Source: Massilia antarctica
GTDB lineage: Bacteria; Pseudomonadota; Gammaproteobacteria; Burkholderiales; Burkholderiaceae_D
Assembly (NCBI RefSeq): GCF_015689335.1
Contig: NZ_CP065053.1
Coordinates: 620,001 to 684,000 of the forward strand
Length of the DNA: 64,000 nucleotides
Direction: 5' to 3'
Below the pieces are notes generated by a model. It searched no databases. It had not been told where the DNA came from and worked only from the letters and a program-made list of their open reading frames with translations. Shown one piece after another: positions 26,976-35,948 of this stretch (position 1 is the first letter of the stretch; the number at the start of each line of letters is the position of its first letter). Position numbers and translations under genes: made by a program.

Positions 26976-28201
26976 CGATGCGCCAGACCGACTCCATCGC
27001 CCCGCTGGCGCAGTACGCGCACGCACCGATCCTCCTGCTGATCATCGGCTTCCTGATGCTGCAGCCGCTGTCCACCGATTTGTACCTGGCGTCGCTCCCA
27101 AGCCTGGCTACCGGCTTCGGCGCGCCGGCCGCCACCGTGCAACTGACCTTGTCGATGTTCGTGATCGGCTTCGGCGGGGCACAGCTGGTCATCGGCCCGC
27201 TGTCGGACCGCTTCGGACGCCGCCCGGTGCTGCTATGGGGCTTGTCGCTGTATGTGGTGGCCAGCCTGCTGTGCGCGGCCGCGCCCAATATCGGCCTGCT
27301 GATCGGGGCGCGCTTCCTGCAGGCGCTGGGCTGCTGCTCGGGCGTGATCGTGGCGCGCGCGATCGTGCGCGACGCCTATGCGCCGGCCGACAGCGTGCGC
27401 GTCATCGCGCGCGCCAGTTCCTGGCTCTCGCTGGCGCCCCTCAGCGGCCCCATTCTCGGCTCGTATCTTCAGGTGGCCTTCGGCTGGCGCGCTGCGTTCG
27501 TGGCGCTGTCGATCCTGTCGGCGCTGCTGCTGGCGGCGGTCGCGCTGCGCCTGCCCGAGACCAATGTGCATAAAAATCCCAGGGCGACCGAGTTCCGTGG
27601 CCTCGTGGCGAATTACCGGCTGGTGCTCGGTGCGCGCGAATTCTGGGCGCATGCCCTGCCCGGCGCGCTGTCGTTCGGATCGATCTTCGCCTTCATTTCC
27701 GGTTCCTCGCTGGTGCTGATCCGCGTGCTGGGGGTGCCGACCGCGTGGTTCGGCTACTGCTTCGCGCTTGGCGTGTCCGGCTACCTGACCGGCACCATCG
27801 TGTGCCGCCGCCTGCTGCCGCTGTTCGGCGCGGCCGTCACCTTGCGCATCGGCAGCACCCTGTCCCTGGCCGCCGGCGCGGTGTTCCTGGCCGCCGTCGG
27901 CGCGGGCCTGGCGCATTGGAGCGTGGTGGTGCTGGCCATGTTCATGACGATGGGCGCGCACGGGATTAATTTTCCGGTGTCGCAATCCGGTTCGGTCTCG
28001 CCCTTCCCGCAGCAGGCCGGCACCGCCGCCGGTTTGATGGGCGCTTTATATATGTGCGTGGCGTTCGGCGTCGGCACCGTCGTCGGCGCGAGCTTCGACG
28101 GCACGCTGTATCCGCTGGCGCTGGTGTCGTGCGGGCTCGGTCTGGCCGTGTTTGCGTCGGTGCGGATGACCGCCGCGCCAGTTGCGAGGGCCGCGTCATG
28201 A
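26972..28201 (+). CDS. Bcr/CflA-family MFS drug exporter
   Basis: A 409-residue inner-membrane protein with twelve predicted hydrophobic segments. The Bcr/CflA signature [18 protein letters not shown] lies in TM1, and the MFS motif [16 protein letters not shown] follows TM2. The motif [19 protein letters not shown] lies near TM4. It would export small hydrophobic drugs or related compounds. ATGA overlaps occur at both ends, with mutL upstream and miaA downstream, so all three are read as one unit. Confidence 0.9.
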   Translation: MTMRQTDSIAPLAQYAHAPILLLIIGFLMLQPLSTDLYLASLPSLATGFGAPAATVQLTLSMFVIGFGGAQLVIGPLSDRFGRRPVLLWGLSLYVVASLLCAAAPNIGLLIGARFLQALGCCSGVIVARAIVRDAYAPADSVRVIARASSWLSLAPLSGPILGSYLQVAFGWRAAFVALSILSALLLAAVALRLPETNVHKNPRATEFRGLVANYRLVLGAREFWAHALPGALSFGSIFAFISGSSLVLIRVLGVPTAWFGYCFALGVSGYLTGTIVCRRLLPLFGAAVTLRIGSTLSLAAGAVFLAAVGAGLAHWSVVVLAMFMTMGAHGINFPVSQSGSVSPFPQQAGTAAGLMGALYMCVAFGVGTVVGASFDGTLYPLALVSCGLGLAVFASVRMTAAPVARAAS

Positions 28202-29142
28202 AACCATTCGCTGTTGCCATCATGGGCCCGACCGCGTCGGGCAAGACCGCCGCCGCGCTGGCGATCGCGCGCGCGATTCCCGCCGAGATCATCTCGGTCG
28301 ATTCGGCGCTGGTGTACCGGGAGATGGATATCGGCACCGCCAAGCCGACCCCGGAGGAACTGGCCAGCGCGCCGCACCACCTGATCGACATCATCGATCC
28401 GACCGAATCGTATTCGGTGGCCCAGTTCCGCGACGATACCTTGCGCCTGGTGGCGGACATCAGCGCGCGCGGCAAACTGGCGCTGCTGGTCGGCGGGACC
28501 ATGATGTACTTCAAGGGCTTGGCCGACGGCCTGGACGACTTGCCGGTGGCCGATCCGGCCCTGCGCGTGCAGCTCGACGCCGAAGCGGCCATCATCGGCT
28601 GGCCGGGCATGCACGACAAGCTGCGCGCGCTCGATCCGGCCACGGCCGACCGGCTCGCGCCCAACGACGCCCAGCGTATCAACCGGGCGCTGGAAATCAT
28701 CGCGCTGTCGGGCAAGCCGATGTCGGAGCTGCTGGCCAAGCGCGAAAAAACCGAACTGCCCTTCGATCTGCTGTCGTTCGGCCTGGAGCCGTCGGACCGC
28801 AAGGTGCTTCACGCACGCATCGCCGCCCGCTTCGACCAGATGCTGGGCGCGCGCGACGATACGGGCATCGTGGCCGAAGTGGCCGGCCTGCGCGCACGCG
28901 GCGACCTGCATCCGGGCTTGCCGTCGATGCGCTGCGTGGGTTACCGCCAGGCGTGGGATTATCTCGATGGCAAGATCGATCGCGCGTCCCTGCGCGAAAC
29001 CGGCATCATCGCCACCCGCCAGTTGGCCAAGCGCCAGCTGACCTGGCTGCGCTCGATGCCGGAGCGGGTGGTGATTGATTGCCTGAGTGACAACCCCGCC
29101 GGACAGATGCTGGACTTGATCGTAGCCCGGCAGCAAAAATAA
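28198..29142 (+). CDS. miaA: tRNA dimethylallyltransferase MiaA
   Basis: A 314-residue enzyme that adds the dimethylallyl group to A37 of tRNAs reading UNN codons, the substrate later methylthiolated by MiaB (also in this window). The P-loop is GPTASGKT (residues 10-17), followed by [31 protein letters not shown] and [11 protein letters not shown]. The late [15 protein letters not shown] is the tRNA-binding signature. Its ATGA start overlaps the MFS gene stop by four bases. Confidence 0.96.
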   Translation: MKPFAVAIMGPTASGKTAAALAIARAIPAEIISVDSALVYREMDIGTAKPTPEELASAPHHLIDIIDPTESYSVAQFRDDTLRLVADISARGKLALLVGGTMMYFKGLADGLDDLPVADPALRVQLDAEAAIIGWPGMHDKLRALDPATADRLAPNDAQRINRALEIIALSGKPMSELLAKREKTELPFDLLSFGLEPSDRKVLHARIAARFDQMLGARDDTGIVAEVAGLRARGDLHPGLPSMRCVGYRQAWDYLDGKIDRASLRETGIIATRQLAKRQLTWLRSMPERVVIDCLSDNPAGQMLDLIVARQQK

Positions 29143-29152
29143 TCACATGGCC

Positions 29153-29181
29153 TTGACACGCAAAAAGCAGATCTCTATAAT
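29153..29181 (+). promoter_or_regulatory. Consensus sigma-70 promoter of tRNA-Met
   Basis: TTGACA at 29153-29158 and TATAAT at 29176-29181 are both perfect consensus hexamers separated by exactly 17 bases. Transcription would start near 29188, just upstream of the mature tRNA 5' end. The -35 box lies 10 bases past the miaA stop. Confidence 0.92.
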
Positions 29182-29193
29182 CTTGGTCTGTCG

Positions 29194-29270
29194 GGTGATA
29201 TAGCTCAGTTGGTTAGAGCACAGCATTCATAATGCTGGGGTCGGTGGTTCAAGTCCACCTATCACCACCA
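29194..29270 (+). tRNA. tRNA-Met (CAT), elongator type
   Basis: A 77-nt cloverleaf: acceptor GGTGATA pairs with TATCACC, then discriminator A and an encoded CCA (29268-29270). The D arm is AGCTCAGTTGGTTAGAGC. The anticodon stem CAGCA/TGCTG encloses the loop TTCATAA with anticodon CAT. The T arm GGTGG/CCACC with loop TTCAAGT is normal. The GAGCACA..TCATAA..TGGGGTC pattern resembles elongator tRNA-Met rather than initiator or lysidine-modified tRNA-Ile2. Confidence 0.95.
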
Positions 29271-29299
29271 CGAACACGGCAAATATCGATTTGCCTTAA

Positions 29300-29334
29300 A
29301 ACCCCCGAGACTTCAACCGCTCGGGGGTTTTTTT
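29300..29334 (+). terminator. Strong intrinsic terminator after tRNA-Met
   Basis: The stem AACCCCCGAG (29300-29309) pairs with CTCGGGGGTT (29320-29329) around a ten-base loop and is followed by a run of T to 29334. The minus strand also has a short T-run beyond the stem, so it may serve the leftward genes from 29366 too. Confidence 0.92.
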
Positions 29335-29365
29335 ACGTTAATTCGCGCGACGGCATGCTGGCTCC

Positions 29366-29578
29366 CTAGGAAAAATTCATGGGGCCGCCCCCGCTGTCGA
29401 TGATGGCGCTCAGGCGCGCCAGGGCGGCGGCATCGCCCACGAACACGTACAGCACCGGGTCGGTGCCGTCGATCGGCATGCACAGCGCTTCGGTACGGTT
29501 ATGGTCCAGCACATTGAGCGCGGCGGTTTGCAGGTCGCGCATCAGCTTCTTGTTGCGCGCTTCAAAAAAATCGTTCAT
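29366..29578 (-). CDS. Small hypothetical protein, 70 residues
   Basis: The ORF starts MNDFFEARNKKL after a good GGAG ribosome site. A helical N-terminal half is followed by EALCMPIDGTDPVLYVFVGD and a short C-terminal helix ending NFS. There is no signal peptide or membrane segment, and I do not recognise the family. It lies 23 bases downstream of the GDSL esterase on the same strand and is probably co-transcribed, with the bidirectional terminator at 29300-29334 closing the unit. A longer reading frame begins upstream but would overlap the esterase. Confidence 0.6.
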   Translation of the reverse strand: MNDFFEARNKKLMRDLQTAALNVLDHNRTEALCMPIDGTDPVLYVFVGDAAALARLSAIIDSGGGPMNFS

Positions 29579-29601
29579 GGACAACTCCTTCGCAGGTGAT
29601 C

Positions 29602-30882
29602 TCACCTCCTTGGACGTCGCCGGGCACCATCTGGTTCAGTGCGATGCTCACTTTTACCCATCAGCGCGCTCACATCGAGGGCGTGGGCCAGCGCGCGGTA
29701 GCCGGCGTCGCCCGGATGCAAATGGTCGCCCGAGTCGTATTCGGCCCGCATGCGCGAAGGCCGCGCAGGATCGCGCAGCACGGCATCGGCATCGAACACC
29801 GCATCGAATTGCCCGCCGCTGACGATCCAGCGGTTCACATTCTGGCGCACTACTTCCTTGGCCGGGCTGTAATGGCCTTCAAACGGCGTGCCGGCCAACG
29901 CGCCCTCGAACGGGATGAGCGTGGCGCCAACGATGCGCACATTGTGGGCGCGGGCGCGCGCGATCAGCTGGCGCAAGGCGTCCACCACCCGCTCCGCGCT
30001 CATGGCCGGATCGTGCGGCGCGAACGGACTGCCGGGCCAGCCGATGTCGTTAATACCCATCATGACGATCACGCTGGCCACGCCGGGCTGCGCCAGCACA
30101 TCCTGGTCGAAGCGCGCCAGCGCATTGGCGCCCATGCGGTCCCCCAGCAGGCGCGCGCCGGAGATGCCGGCGTTGACGACGCCCACGCCGGCCGGCGCCA
30201 GGCGCTGCGCCAGCACATCGGTCCAGCGCCGGTCCTGGTCGGGCGAGGAGCCATTGCCGTCGGTGATCGAGTCGCCCAGCACCACCACGCTGCGTGCACC
30301 GGCAGGGGCCTCGACCAGCACCGCGTTGAGGAACGCGCGTCCCGCGAAACGCGCCGCCGCCGGCAGGTTGTCCGCCGCCGTGGCATTGCCCTGCACCAGA
30401 TACGGCGTTTGCTGCGCGCCCCAGTGGAACGTCGATACCGGCGTGGGCGTCGGGTAGTACGTTGTAATGGCCAGCCGCGCCAGCGCAGCGGCAGGCAGGT
30501 CGACCGGATCGCTGACCAGCACCGCACCGGGCGCCGCGCTGGTATGGACACTGCCCGCAAAAGTCACCGCGCGGCTGCTGCCCGCTACCACGGCGGCGCC
30601 GTCACCGGCCAGGCCGACCCGCATCTCGCCCACTTGCAGCGGCGTCGCGCCATGACGGTTCGACAGCACGATGCGCAGGCGCCGCCCGCCCACGCTCAGC
30701 CGCACGACGTCGCGCACCGACTGCTGCTCGAATGATGCCGGCATCCCGACCGGCAGGATGAAGCTGTCGTCCCAGCGTGCCTGGGGACTGGCGCCCCAAC
30801 TGGCGACCCAGCGCGGGCCACTGGCGGCCGCAGCCTGCACCCACAACAGCAACAGCACTGGCAATATGCACCGTATCGACAT
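29602..30882 (-). CDS. Secreted GDSL/SGNH-family esterase
   Basis: A 426-residue exported hydrolase with a signal peptide (SIRCILPVLLLLWVQAAAAS, ending near residue 21). An N-terminal beta-rich domain (about 25-190) precedes the SGNH catalytic domain. Block I is VVVLGDSITDGNG with nucleophile Ser205, block III is MMGINDIGWPG, and the catalytic Asp-His pair is in GDHLHPGDAGY near residue 395. The substrate is unknown; acetyl or acyl esters of polysaccharides are typical. AAGGGG provides the ribosome site for ATG 30882. It is divergent from a LysR regulator that may control it. Confidence 0.9.
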   Translation of the reverse strand: MSIRCILPVLLLLWVQAAAASGPRWVASWGASPQARWDDSFILPVGMPASFEQQSVRDVVRLSVGGRRLRIVLSNRHGATPLQVGEMRVGLAGDGAAVVAGSSRAVTFAGSVHTSAAPGAVLVSDPVDLPAAALARLAITTYYPTPTPVSTFHWGAQQTPYLVQGNATAADNLPAAARFAGRAFLNAVLVEAPAGARSVVVLGDSITDGNGSSPDQDRRWTDVLAQRLAPAGVGVVNAGISGARLLGDRMGANALARFDQDVLAQPGVASVIVMMGINDIGWPGSPFAPHDPAMSAERVVDALRQLIARARAHNVRIVGATLIPFEGALAGTPFEGHYSPAKEVVRQNVNRWIVSGGQFDAVFDADAVLRDPARPSRMRAEYDSGDHLHPGDAGYRALAHALDVSALMGKSEHRTEPDGARRRPRR

Positions 30883-30991
30883 GGTATTTCCCCTTTGAGT
30901 GAAGTAGGCGCTCAAGGTAGGTCATTCCGTATCGCGCTGGTAGAGGGGTAAATCGACTATCATCCATTCCAATATGGAACGAGGAACGACG

Positions 30992-31906
30992 ATGGATACC
31001 CTGCGTTTGATGCACCTGTTCACCCGCGCCGTCGACCTGGGCAGCCTGTCGGCGGTCGCACGCGAAGCCGGCTCCACGCAGCCGACGGTCAGCAAGGCGA
31101 TCAATGCGCTGGAGGCGCATTTGGGCGTGCGCCTGCTCGAACGCAGCACCACCGGCCTGCTGGCGACGGCCGAGGGCTTGCGCTTTCACGAACGCGCGCG
31201 GCGCCTGCTCGACGAGTATGAGGACGCGCTGGCGGACGTGCGTGGTCACGCGCGGCAAGCGGAAGGCCTGCTGCGCGTGAACGCCCCGGTGGCGCTGGGC
31301 CAGTTTCATCTGAACGCGCTGGCGCGGGAATTCCTGGCGCTGCATCCGGATATCGAGATCGAGCTCATTCTCAACGACCGCTTCGTCGACCTGGTCGGCG
31401 ATAGTGTGGACGTGGCCGTGCGCCTGGGCGGGCCGCTGCCGCCCGATGCCGTCGCACGCACGATTGCGGCATCGCCGCGCGCGCTGGTGGCGGCGCCCTC
31501 CTATCTGGCGCAGCACGCACGCATCGAACGGCCGGACGATCTGGGGCGCTACGAATTCATTCGCTTTGCGTGGCTGCCCGCGGGCGACGAGATTGAACTG
31601 CACCGCGGGGCGGAGTCGATGACGGTCACCACGCGCGGGCGCTATCGGGTCAATAACGCGCTGGCGATCCGCGACAGCCTGCTGGCCGGCGCCGGGGTCG
31701 GCCTGTGCCCGCACTGGCTGGTGCACGACCTGGTGCAGGCGGGCCAGTTGGTGCGGGTGCTACCGGCGTGGAGCGGCACGCCGCAGCAAGTGGCACTGGT
31801 GTATCCGTCGCGGCGCTACCAGCCGGCACGCGCACGCCTGTTCATGGATTTTCTGGCACAGCGGATCGGCGCGCTGCCAGGATTGACAGCGGCGATCGAC
31901 CGCTAG
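30992..31906 (+). CDS. LysR-family transcriptional regulator
   Basis: A 304-residue regulator. The winged helix-turn-helix lies at 1-60 (FTRAVDLGSLSAVAREAGSTQPTVSKAINALEAHLG; motif ends at about residue 47). The effector-binding domain follows with LLRVNAPVALGQFHL, VDVAVRLGGPLPPD and GVGLCPHWLV. The style is that of the AaeR/CrgA-like group. I chose MDTLRL at 30992 because GAGGAA is well placed upstream; ATG 30974 is an alternative. It is divergent from the GDSL esterase, with 109 bases between starts, so that gene is the likely target. Confidence 0.92.
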   Translation: MDTLRLMHLFTRAVDLGSLSAVAREAGSTQPTVSKAINALEAHLGVRLLERSTTGLLATAEGLRFHERARRLLDEYEDALADVRGHARQAEGLLRVNAPVALGQFHLNALAREFLALHPDIEIELILNDRFVDLVGDSVDVAVRLGGPLPPDAVARTIAASPRALVAAPSYLAQHARIERPDDLGRYEFIRFAWLPAGDEIELHRGAESMTVTTRGRYRVNNALAIRDSLLAGAGVGLCPHWLVHDLVQAGQLVRVLPAWSGTPQQVALVYPSRRYQPARARLFMDFLAQRIGALPGLTAAIDR

Positions 31907-31909
31907 CGC

Positions 31910-32254
31910 CTAGGCGGAGGGACCGACATCGGCGTCCTCGCTCAGGGTGAAGTCGCCATGCTCGCGCGCGGCCAGCAGGTCCTGCGCCTGTTGCAGGTAC
32001 TCTTCGGGCGCCAGCACGCGCACGCCGCCCATTGCCGGCAGCAGGAACTGGTTGGCCTGCGCCAGGTTGGCGTCGGCCACGACGGCGGGAATGCCGGCCG
32101 CAACCAGGAAGCTGCGCGCCAGATGCGCATCGGTGGGCGTGAAGAAGGTCGCGACGATGAACAGGTCGCGCCCCTGGATCGCTTCTGTTTCGGCCGTGCC
32201 ATCGGCCGTTCCGTCCCCGGGGAAGGACTCAGGGCCGTTCAGGGTATCTTGCAT
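31910..32254 (-). CDS. DUF2007-like putative signal-transducing protein
   Basis: A 114-residue soluble protein. Residues about 30-95 (LFIVATFFTPTDAHLARSFL, AAGIPAVVADANLAQ, GGVRVLAPEEYLQQAQDLL) match the DUF2007 pattern, a small ferredoxin-like PII-related fold. N- and C-terminal tails are acidic and low in complexity. Function is unknown. It converges with the LysR gene (three bases between stops) and is separated from the acyl-CoA genes by 89 bases. Confidence 0.8.
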   Translation of the reverse strand: MQDTLNGPESFPGDGTADGTAETEAIQGRDLFIVATFFTPTDAHLARSFLVAAGIPAVVADANLAQANQFLLPAMGGVRVLAPEEYLQQAQDLLAAREHGDFTLSEDADVGPSA

Positions 32255-32343
32255 AGTGCCTCCGCATGGGGTTCGATTATGACGATCTTACTCCTGATCG
32301 CCCCGGGCGCGGGTTAGCACGGCCACACACGCGCGATACTGCC

Positions 32344-33495
32344 TTAAATAATGCCCTGCGCGGCCAGGCCGGCGACCTTGGCGTCATCCCAGCCCCAGTC
32401 GCTGAGTACCGCCGCGCTGTGCTGGCCGGGGTACGCCGGCGCGCTGCTCAGCTCCGGCACCGTGCGCGAAAAACGCGGGGCTGGCGCGGGCTGCATCACG
32501 CCGTCGACCTCCACGAAGGTGGCGCGGGCGGCGTTGTGCGCATGCAGGGGCGCTTCGTCCAAGTCGAGTACGGGCGCGAAGCAAGAGTCGGTTCCCTCCA
32601 TCAGCGCGCACCAGTCGGCGCGCGTGCGCCGCGCAAACAGCGCCGCCAGTTTGTCGCTCAGGGACGGCCAGCTGGCCGGGTCCATCTGGGCGTCGAAGGC
32701 CAGGTCGTCGGTGCCGGCGAGCTTGAGCAGCAGGGCGTAGAACTGCGGTTCGATCGCGCCCACCGACACGAACTTGCCGTCGGCGCAGGCGTAGGTGTCG
32801 TAGAAATGGGCGCCGCCGTCGAGCAGGTTGGCCTCGCGCCGGTCGTTCCAGCCGCCCTGCGCGCGCAAGCCGTACATCATGGCGCCGAGGAGCGCGGCGC
32901 CGTCGGTCATGGCGGCGTCGATCACCTGGCCCTTGCCCGAAGCACGCGCCTCCAGCACGGCGCAGACCACGCCGAAGGCGAGCATCATCCCTCCCCCGCC
33001 GAAGTCGCCCACCAGGTTCAGGGGCGGGGCCGGCGGCGCATCGGCACGCCCCATCGCGTGCAGCATGCCGCTCAATGCGATGTAGTTGATGTCGTGGCCC
33101 GCCGCCTGCGCCAGCGGGCCGGTCTGGCCCCAGCCGGTAACGCGCCCGTACACCAGCGCGGCGTTGCGCGCCAGGCAGGCGTCCGGGCCGAGCCCGAGCC
33201 GTTCCATCACGCCGGGACGGAAGCCTTCGAGCACCACGTCGGCTTTGGCGATGAGCTCAAACGCGACCGCTTGCGCGGCCGGCTGCTTGAGGTCCAGCGC
33301 CAGCGAACGCCGTCCGCGCGCCAGCACGTCGTACTTGGTGCCCAGCATGGGGAACGGGGTGGCCGCGCCGGGCGCGCTCTTGCGCTCGATGCGGATCACT
33401 TGCGCGCCCATGTCGGCCAACATCATGGCCGCGAACGGACAAGGTCCGAGGCCTGCCATTTCGATCACTTTGATTCCTGCCAGCGGTCCTGCCAT
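32344..33495 (-). CDS. Alpha-methylacyl-CoA racemase (family III CoA-transferase fold)
   Basis: A 383-residue CaiB/BaiF-fold enzyme. Racemase rather than CoA-transferase is supported by the motif [11 protein letters not shown] (catalytic His region), [12 protein letters not shown] (catalytic Asp) and [13 protein letters not shown] (conserved Glu), matching the layout of mycobacterial MCR. It would invert the 2-methyl centre of branched acyl-CoAs so they can be beta-oxidised. The N-terminal [34 protein letters not shown] begins the CoA-binding half (motif positions 5-38). It is third in the operon thiolase-dehydrogenase-racemase, 12 bases after the dehydrogenase. Confidence 0.85.
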   Translation of the reverse strand: MAGPLAGIKVIEMAGLGPCPFAAMMLADMGAQVIRIERKSAPGAATPFPMLGTKYDVLARGRRSLALDLKQPAAQAVAFELIAKADVVLEGFRPGVMERLGLGPDACLARNAALVYGRVTGWGQTGPLAQAAGHDINYIALSGMLHAMGRADAPPAPPLNLVGDFGGGGMMLAFGVVCAVLEARASGKGQVIDAAMTDGAALLGAMMYGLRAQGGWNDRREANLLDGGAHFYDTYACADGKFVSVGAIEPQFYALLLKLAGTDDLAFDAQMDPASWPSLSDKLAALFARRTRADWCALMEGTDSCFAPVLDLDEAPLHAHNAARATFVEVDGVMQPAPAPRFSRTVPELSSAPAYPGQHSAAVLSDWGWDDAKVAGLAAQGII

Positions 33496-33507
33496 GGTGG
33501 TGCGCTC

Positions 33508-34665
33508 CTAAAGTGAACGGGCGATGATTTCCTTCATGATCTCATTGGCGCCGCCGTAGATGCGCTGCACCCGTGCGTCCACGTACATCTGGGCGATCGG
33601 GTATTCGAGCATGTAGCCGTAGCCGCCAAAGAGCTGCACGCACTGGTCGATCACCTTGCATTGCAGATCCGAGATCCAGTATTTGGCCATCGAGGCGGTC
33701 ACGGTATCCATCCGTCCGGCGATGGTCTCGGCGATGCAGCGGTCGATGAAGATGCGCGCAATCGTCGCCTCCGTCTTGATTTCGGCCAGCACGAAGCGCG
33801 TGTTCTGCATGTCGATCAAGGCCTGGCCGAAGGCGCGCCGCTCGCGCGTGTGGTCGATTGTCAGGCGCAGCGCGCGCTCGATCGCGGCCACGCCGGCCAC
33901 GCCGAGGATGGTGCGTTCGTAGGGCAGCTCCGTCATCAGCTGGGCGAAGCCCTGGCCTTCCACGCCGCCCAGCACATTGTCGAGCGCCACATGGGCATCA
34001 TCAAAAAACAGTTCGCAGGTGTCCTGGCCCTTTTGCCCGACCTTCTCCAGGATGCGGCCCACGCGAAAGCCCGGGTTGTCCTTCGTTTCCATCAGCAGCA
34101 GCGAGACACCCCTGGCGCCCGCGTCGGCATCGGTCTTGACGACCACCACGACCAGGTCGGCCAGGTAGCCGTTCGAGATGAAGGTCTTGGAGCCGTTGAC
34201 CTTGTAGCCGTCGGCCGTCCTGACGGCGCTGGTGCGGATGCCTTTCAGATCGGAGCCGGCGCCCGGCTCGGACATGGCGATCGCCGCCACCATCTCGCCG
34301 CTGGCCAGCTTGGGCAGGTATTTGAGCTTTTGCGCTTGCGTGCCCTGGTTGAGCAGGTAATGGGCGACGATGGCATGCACGTGGATGCCGAAGGCCATGT
34401 CGCCGCAATAGCCCAGTTCCTCGAACACGATCGCCTGGTGCGCGAAGCTGCCGCCGGAACCGCCGTACTGCTCGGGAATGTCGGCGCACAGGATACCCAT
34501 GGCGCCGCCCTTGTGCCACAGGTCGCGGTCGACGTGCTGCTGCTCGCGCCAGCGCTGCTGGTGCGGCGCCACTTCGCCGGCCACGAAGCGGCGCACGGCG
34601 TCGCGAAAGCCTTCCAGTTCTTCTGTCATCCAGGGCGAGGTGCCGCACATGTTCATTTCCATCAT
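33508..34665 (-). CDS. Acyl-CoA dehydrogenase
   Basis: A 385-residue FAD enzyme of normal length that oxidises acyl-CoA to enoyl-CoA. Signatures are AIAMSEPGAGSDLKGI (family signature 1, near residue 132), KTFISNGYLADLVVVV, and QLFGGYGYMLEYPIAQMYVDAR (signature 2 near residue 345; ends at the FAD/CoA region). The C-terminal RIYGGANEIMKEIIARSL completes it. The start shares an ATGA overlap with the upstream thiolase stop. The chain-length or branched-chain preference cannot be read. Confidence 0.92.
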   Translation of the reverse strand: MMEMNMCGTSPWMTEELEGFRDAVRRFVAGEVAPHQQRWREQQHVDRDLWHKGGAMGILCADIPEQYGGSGGSFAHQAIVFEELGYCGDMAFGIHVHAIVAHYLLNQGTQAQKLKYLPKLASGEMVAAIAMSEPGAGSDLKGIRTSAVRTADGYKVNGSKTFISNGYLADLVVVVVKTDADAGARGVSLLLMETKDNPGFRVGRILEKVGQKGQDTCELFFDDAHVALDNVLGGVEGQGFAQLMTELPYERTILGVAGVAAIERALRLTIDHTRERRAFGQALIDMQNTRFVLAEIKTEATIARIFIDRCIAETIAGRMDTVTASMAKYWISDLQCKVIDQCVQLFGGYGYMLEYPIAQMYVDARVQRIYGGANEIMKEIIARSL

Positions 34666-35846
34666 GCGGCCCGGTACATGGTGACCACGCAGGCGCCGCC
34701 CAGGCCAAGGTTGTGCTGGAGGGCGACGCGGGCGCCGTCGACCTGGCGCGCGCCGGCGCTGCCGCGCAGCTGGTGGGTCAGCTCATAGCACTGGGCCAGG
34801 CCGGTGGCGCCCACCGGGTGCCCTTTCGAGAGCAGGCCTCCGGATGGATTGGTGACGACCTTGCCGCCGTAGGTATTGTCGCCGTCGTTGATGAATTTGT
34901 CGGCGCCGCCTTCGGGGCACAGGCCCAGCGCTTCGTAGGTGATCAGTTCATTGTGGGCGAAGCAGTCGTGCAGTTCGACGACATCGAGCTCGCCCGGGCC
35001 AATGCCGGCCTGCGCGTACACCTTGTCGGCGGCGGCGCGGCTCATGTCGTAGCCGACCAGGCGCATCATGTCGCCCGACTCGAACGTGCTGGGGCGGTCG
35101 GTGGTCATCGCTTGCGCGGCGATATACACATTCGCCTTCAGGCCGCGCTTTTTCGCGAAATCTTCCGACACCAGCACCGCCGCCGCCGCGCCGCAGGTCG
35201 GCGGGCAGGCCATCAGGCGGGTCATCACACCCGGCCAGATCATGGGCGAATCCAGCACGTCCTGGGTGGTGACTTCCTTGCGGAACAGCGCCAGTGGATT
35301 ATTGACGGCGTGGCGGCTGGCCTTGGCGCGGATCTTGGCAAAGGCGTCGAACGGGGTGCCATATTTTTTCATGTGGGCCAGGCCGGCACCGCCGAAGTAG
35401 CGCAGCGCCAGCGGCATGTCGGGCATGCCGACCAGTTCATCGGTCACACGGTCGAACGGCTCGAACGGGCTGGGACGGTCGGCGAACACGGAACCGAGCG
35501 CGCCCGGGCTCATTTGCTCGAAGCCGAGTACCAGCACGCATTCGGCGGCGCCGCTGGCGATGGCCTGGCGCGCCAGGAACAGGGCGGTCGATCCGGTCGA
35601 GCAGTTGTTATTCACGTTGACGATCGGGATGCCGCTCATGCCGACCTGGTACAGCGCCTTCTGGCCGCTGGTCGAGTCGCCATACACGTAGCCGGCGTAA
35701 GCCTGCTCGATGTCGTCGTAGGCCACGCCCGCGTCGTCGAGCGCCTGGCGCGCGGCCAGGGCGCCCATCTGGTCGTACGGCGCACTGGCGCCCGGCTTGG
35801 CGAAGGGGATCATGCCCACGCCAGTGACAAAAACGTTGCGGCTCAT
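34662..35846 (-). CDS. SCP2-type thiolase (lipid-transfer protein-like)
   Basis: A 394-residue thiolase-fold protein of the SCPx/SCP2 type, without a C-terminal SCP2 domain. The nucleophilic Cys is in NNNCSTGSTALFLA near residue 87. The later HDCFAHNEL and GGLLSKGHPVGATG are the catalytic His/Cys loops. It probably cleaves 3-ketoacyl-CoA, perhaps branched, in line with the racemase two genes downstream. AGGAGA precedes the ATG. The first gene of the operon, it starts 102 bases from the divergent TetR regulator across two operator-like palindromes. Confidence 0.9.
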   Translation of the reverse strand: MSRNVFVTGVGMIPFAKPGASAPYDQMGALAARQALDDAGVAYDDIEQAYAGYVYGDSTSGQKALYQVGMSGIPIVNVNNNCSTGSTALFLARQAIASGAAECVLVLGFEQMSPGALGSVFADRPSPFEPFDRVTDELVGMPDMPLALRYFGGAGLAHMKKYGTPFDAFAKIRAKASRHAVNNPLALFRKEVTTQDVLDSPMIWPGVMTRLMACPPTCGAAAAVLVSEDFAKKRGLKANVYIAAQAMTTDRPSTFESGDMMRLVGYDMSRAAADKVYAQAGIGPGELDVVELHDCFAHNELITYEALGLCPEGGADKFINDGDNTYGGKVVTNPSGGLLSKGHPVGATGLAQCYELTHQLRGSAGARQVDGARVALQHNLGLGGACVVTMYRAA

Positions 35847-35871
35847 GCGCGTCTCCTGTGATGTTTTATAA

Positions 35872-35891
35872 ACTAGGTCGCTCGACCTAGT
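35872..35891. promoter_or_regulatory. Palindromic operator 1 (probable TetR site)
   Basis: ACTAGGTCG and CGACCTAGT are perfect 9-base inverted arms around a 2-base centre, placed between the thiolase start and the TetR gene. The size and symmetry fit a TetR dimer site. A shorter related site follows 28 bases away, centre to centre. Confidence 0.75.
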
Positions 35892-35902
35892 GCGCCGATT
35901 AT

Positions 35903-35916
35903 AGGTCAGCCGACCT
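35903..35916. promoter_or_regulatory. Palindromic operator 2 (probable TetR site)
   Basis: AGGTC and GACCT flank a 4-base centre, repeating the inner half-sites of operator 1 with wider spacing. The site lies 33 bases before the TetR start codon and probably serves autoregulation. Confidence 0.6.
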
Positions 35917-35948
35917 GCTTTGCATAGCGCCATGCGATAATCCTGTCC

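Noticed and set aside
29194..29270. tRNA with CAT anticodon as initiator or tRNA-Ile2
   Set aside because: The first acceptor pair is intact (unlike initiator tRNA) and the anticodon-arm pattern matches elongator Met; Ile2 cannot be fully excluded without a classifier.
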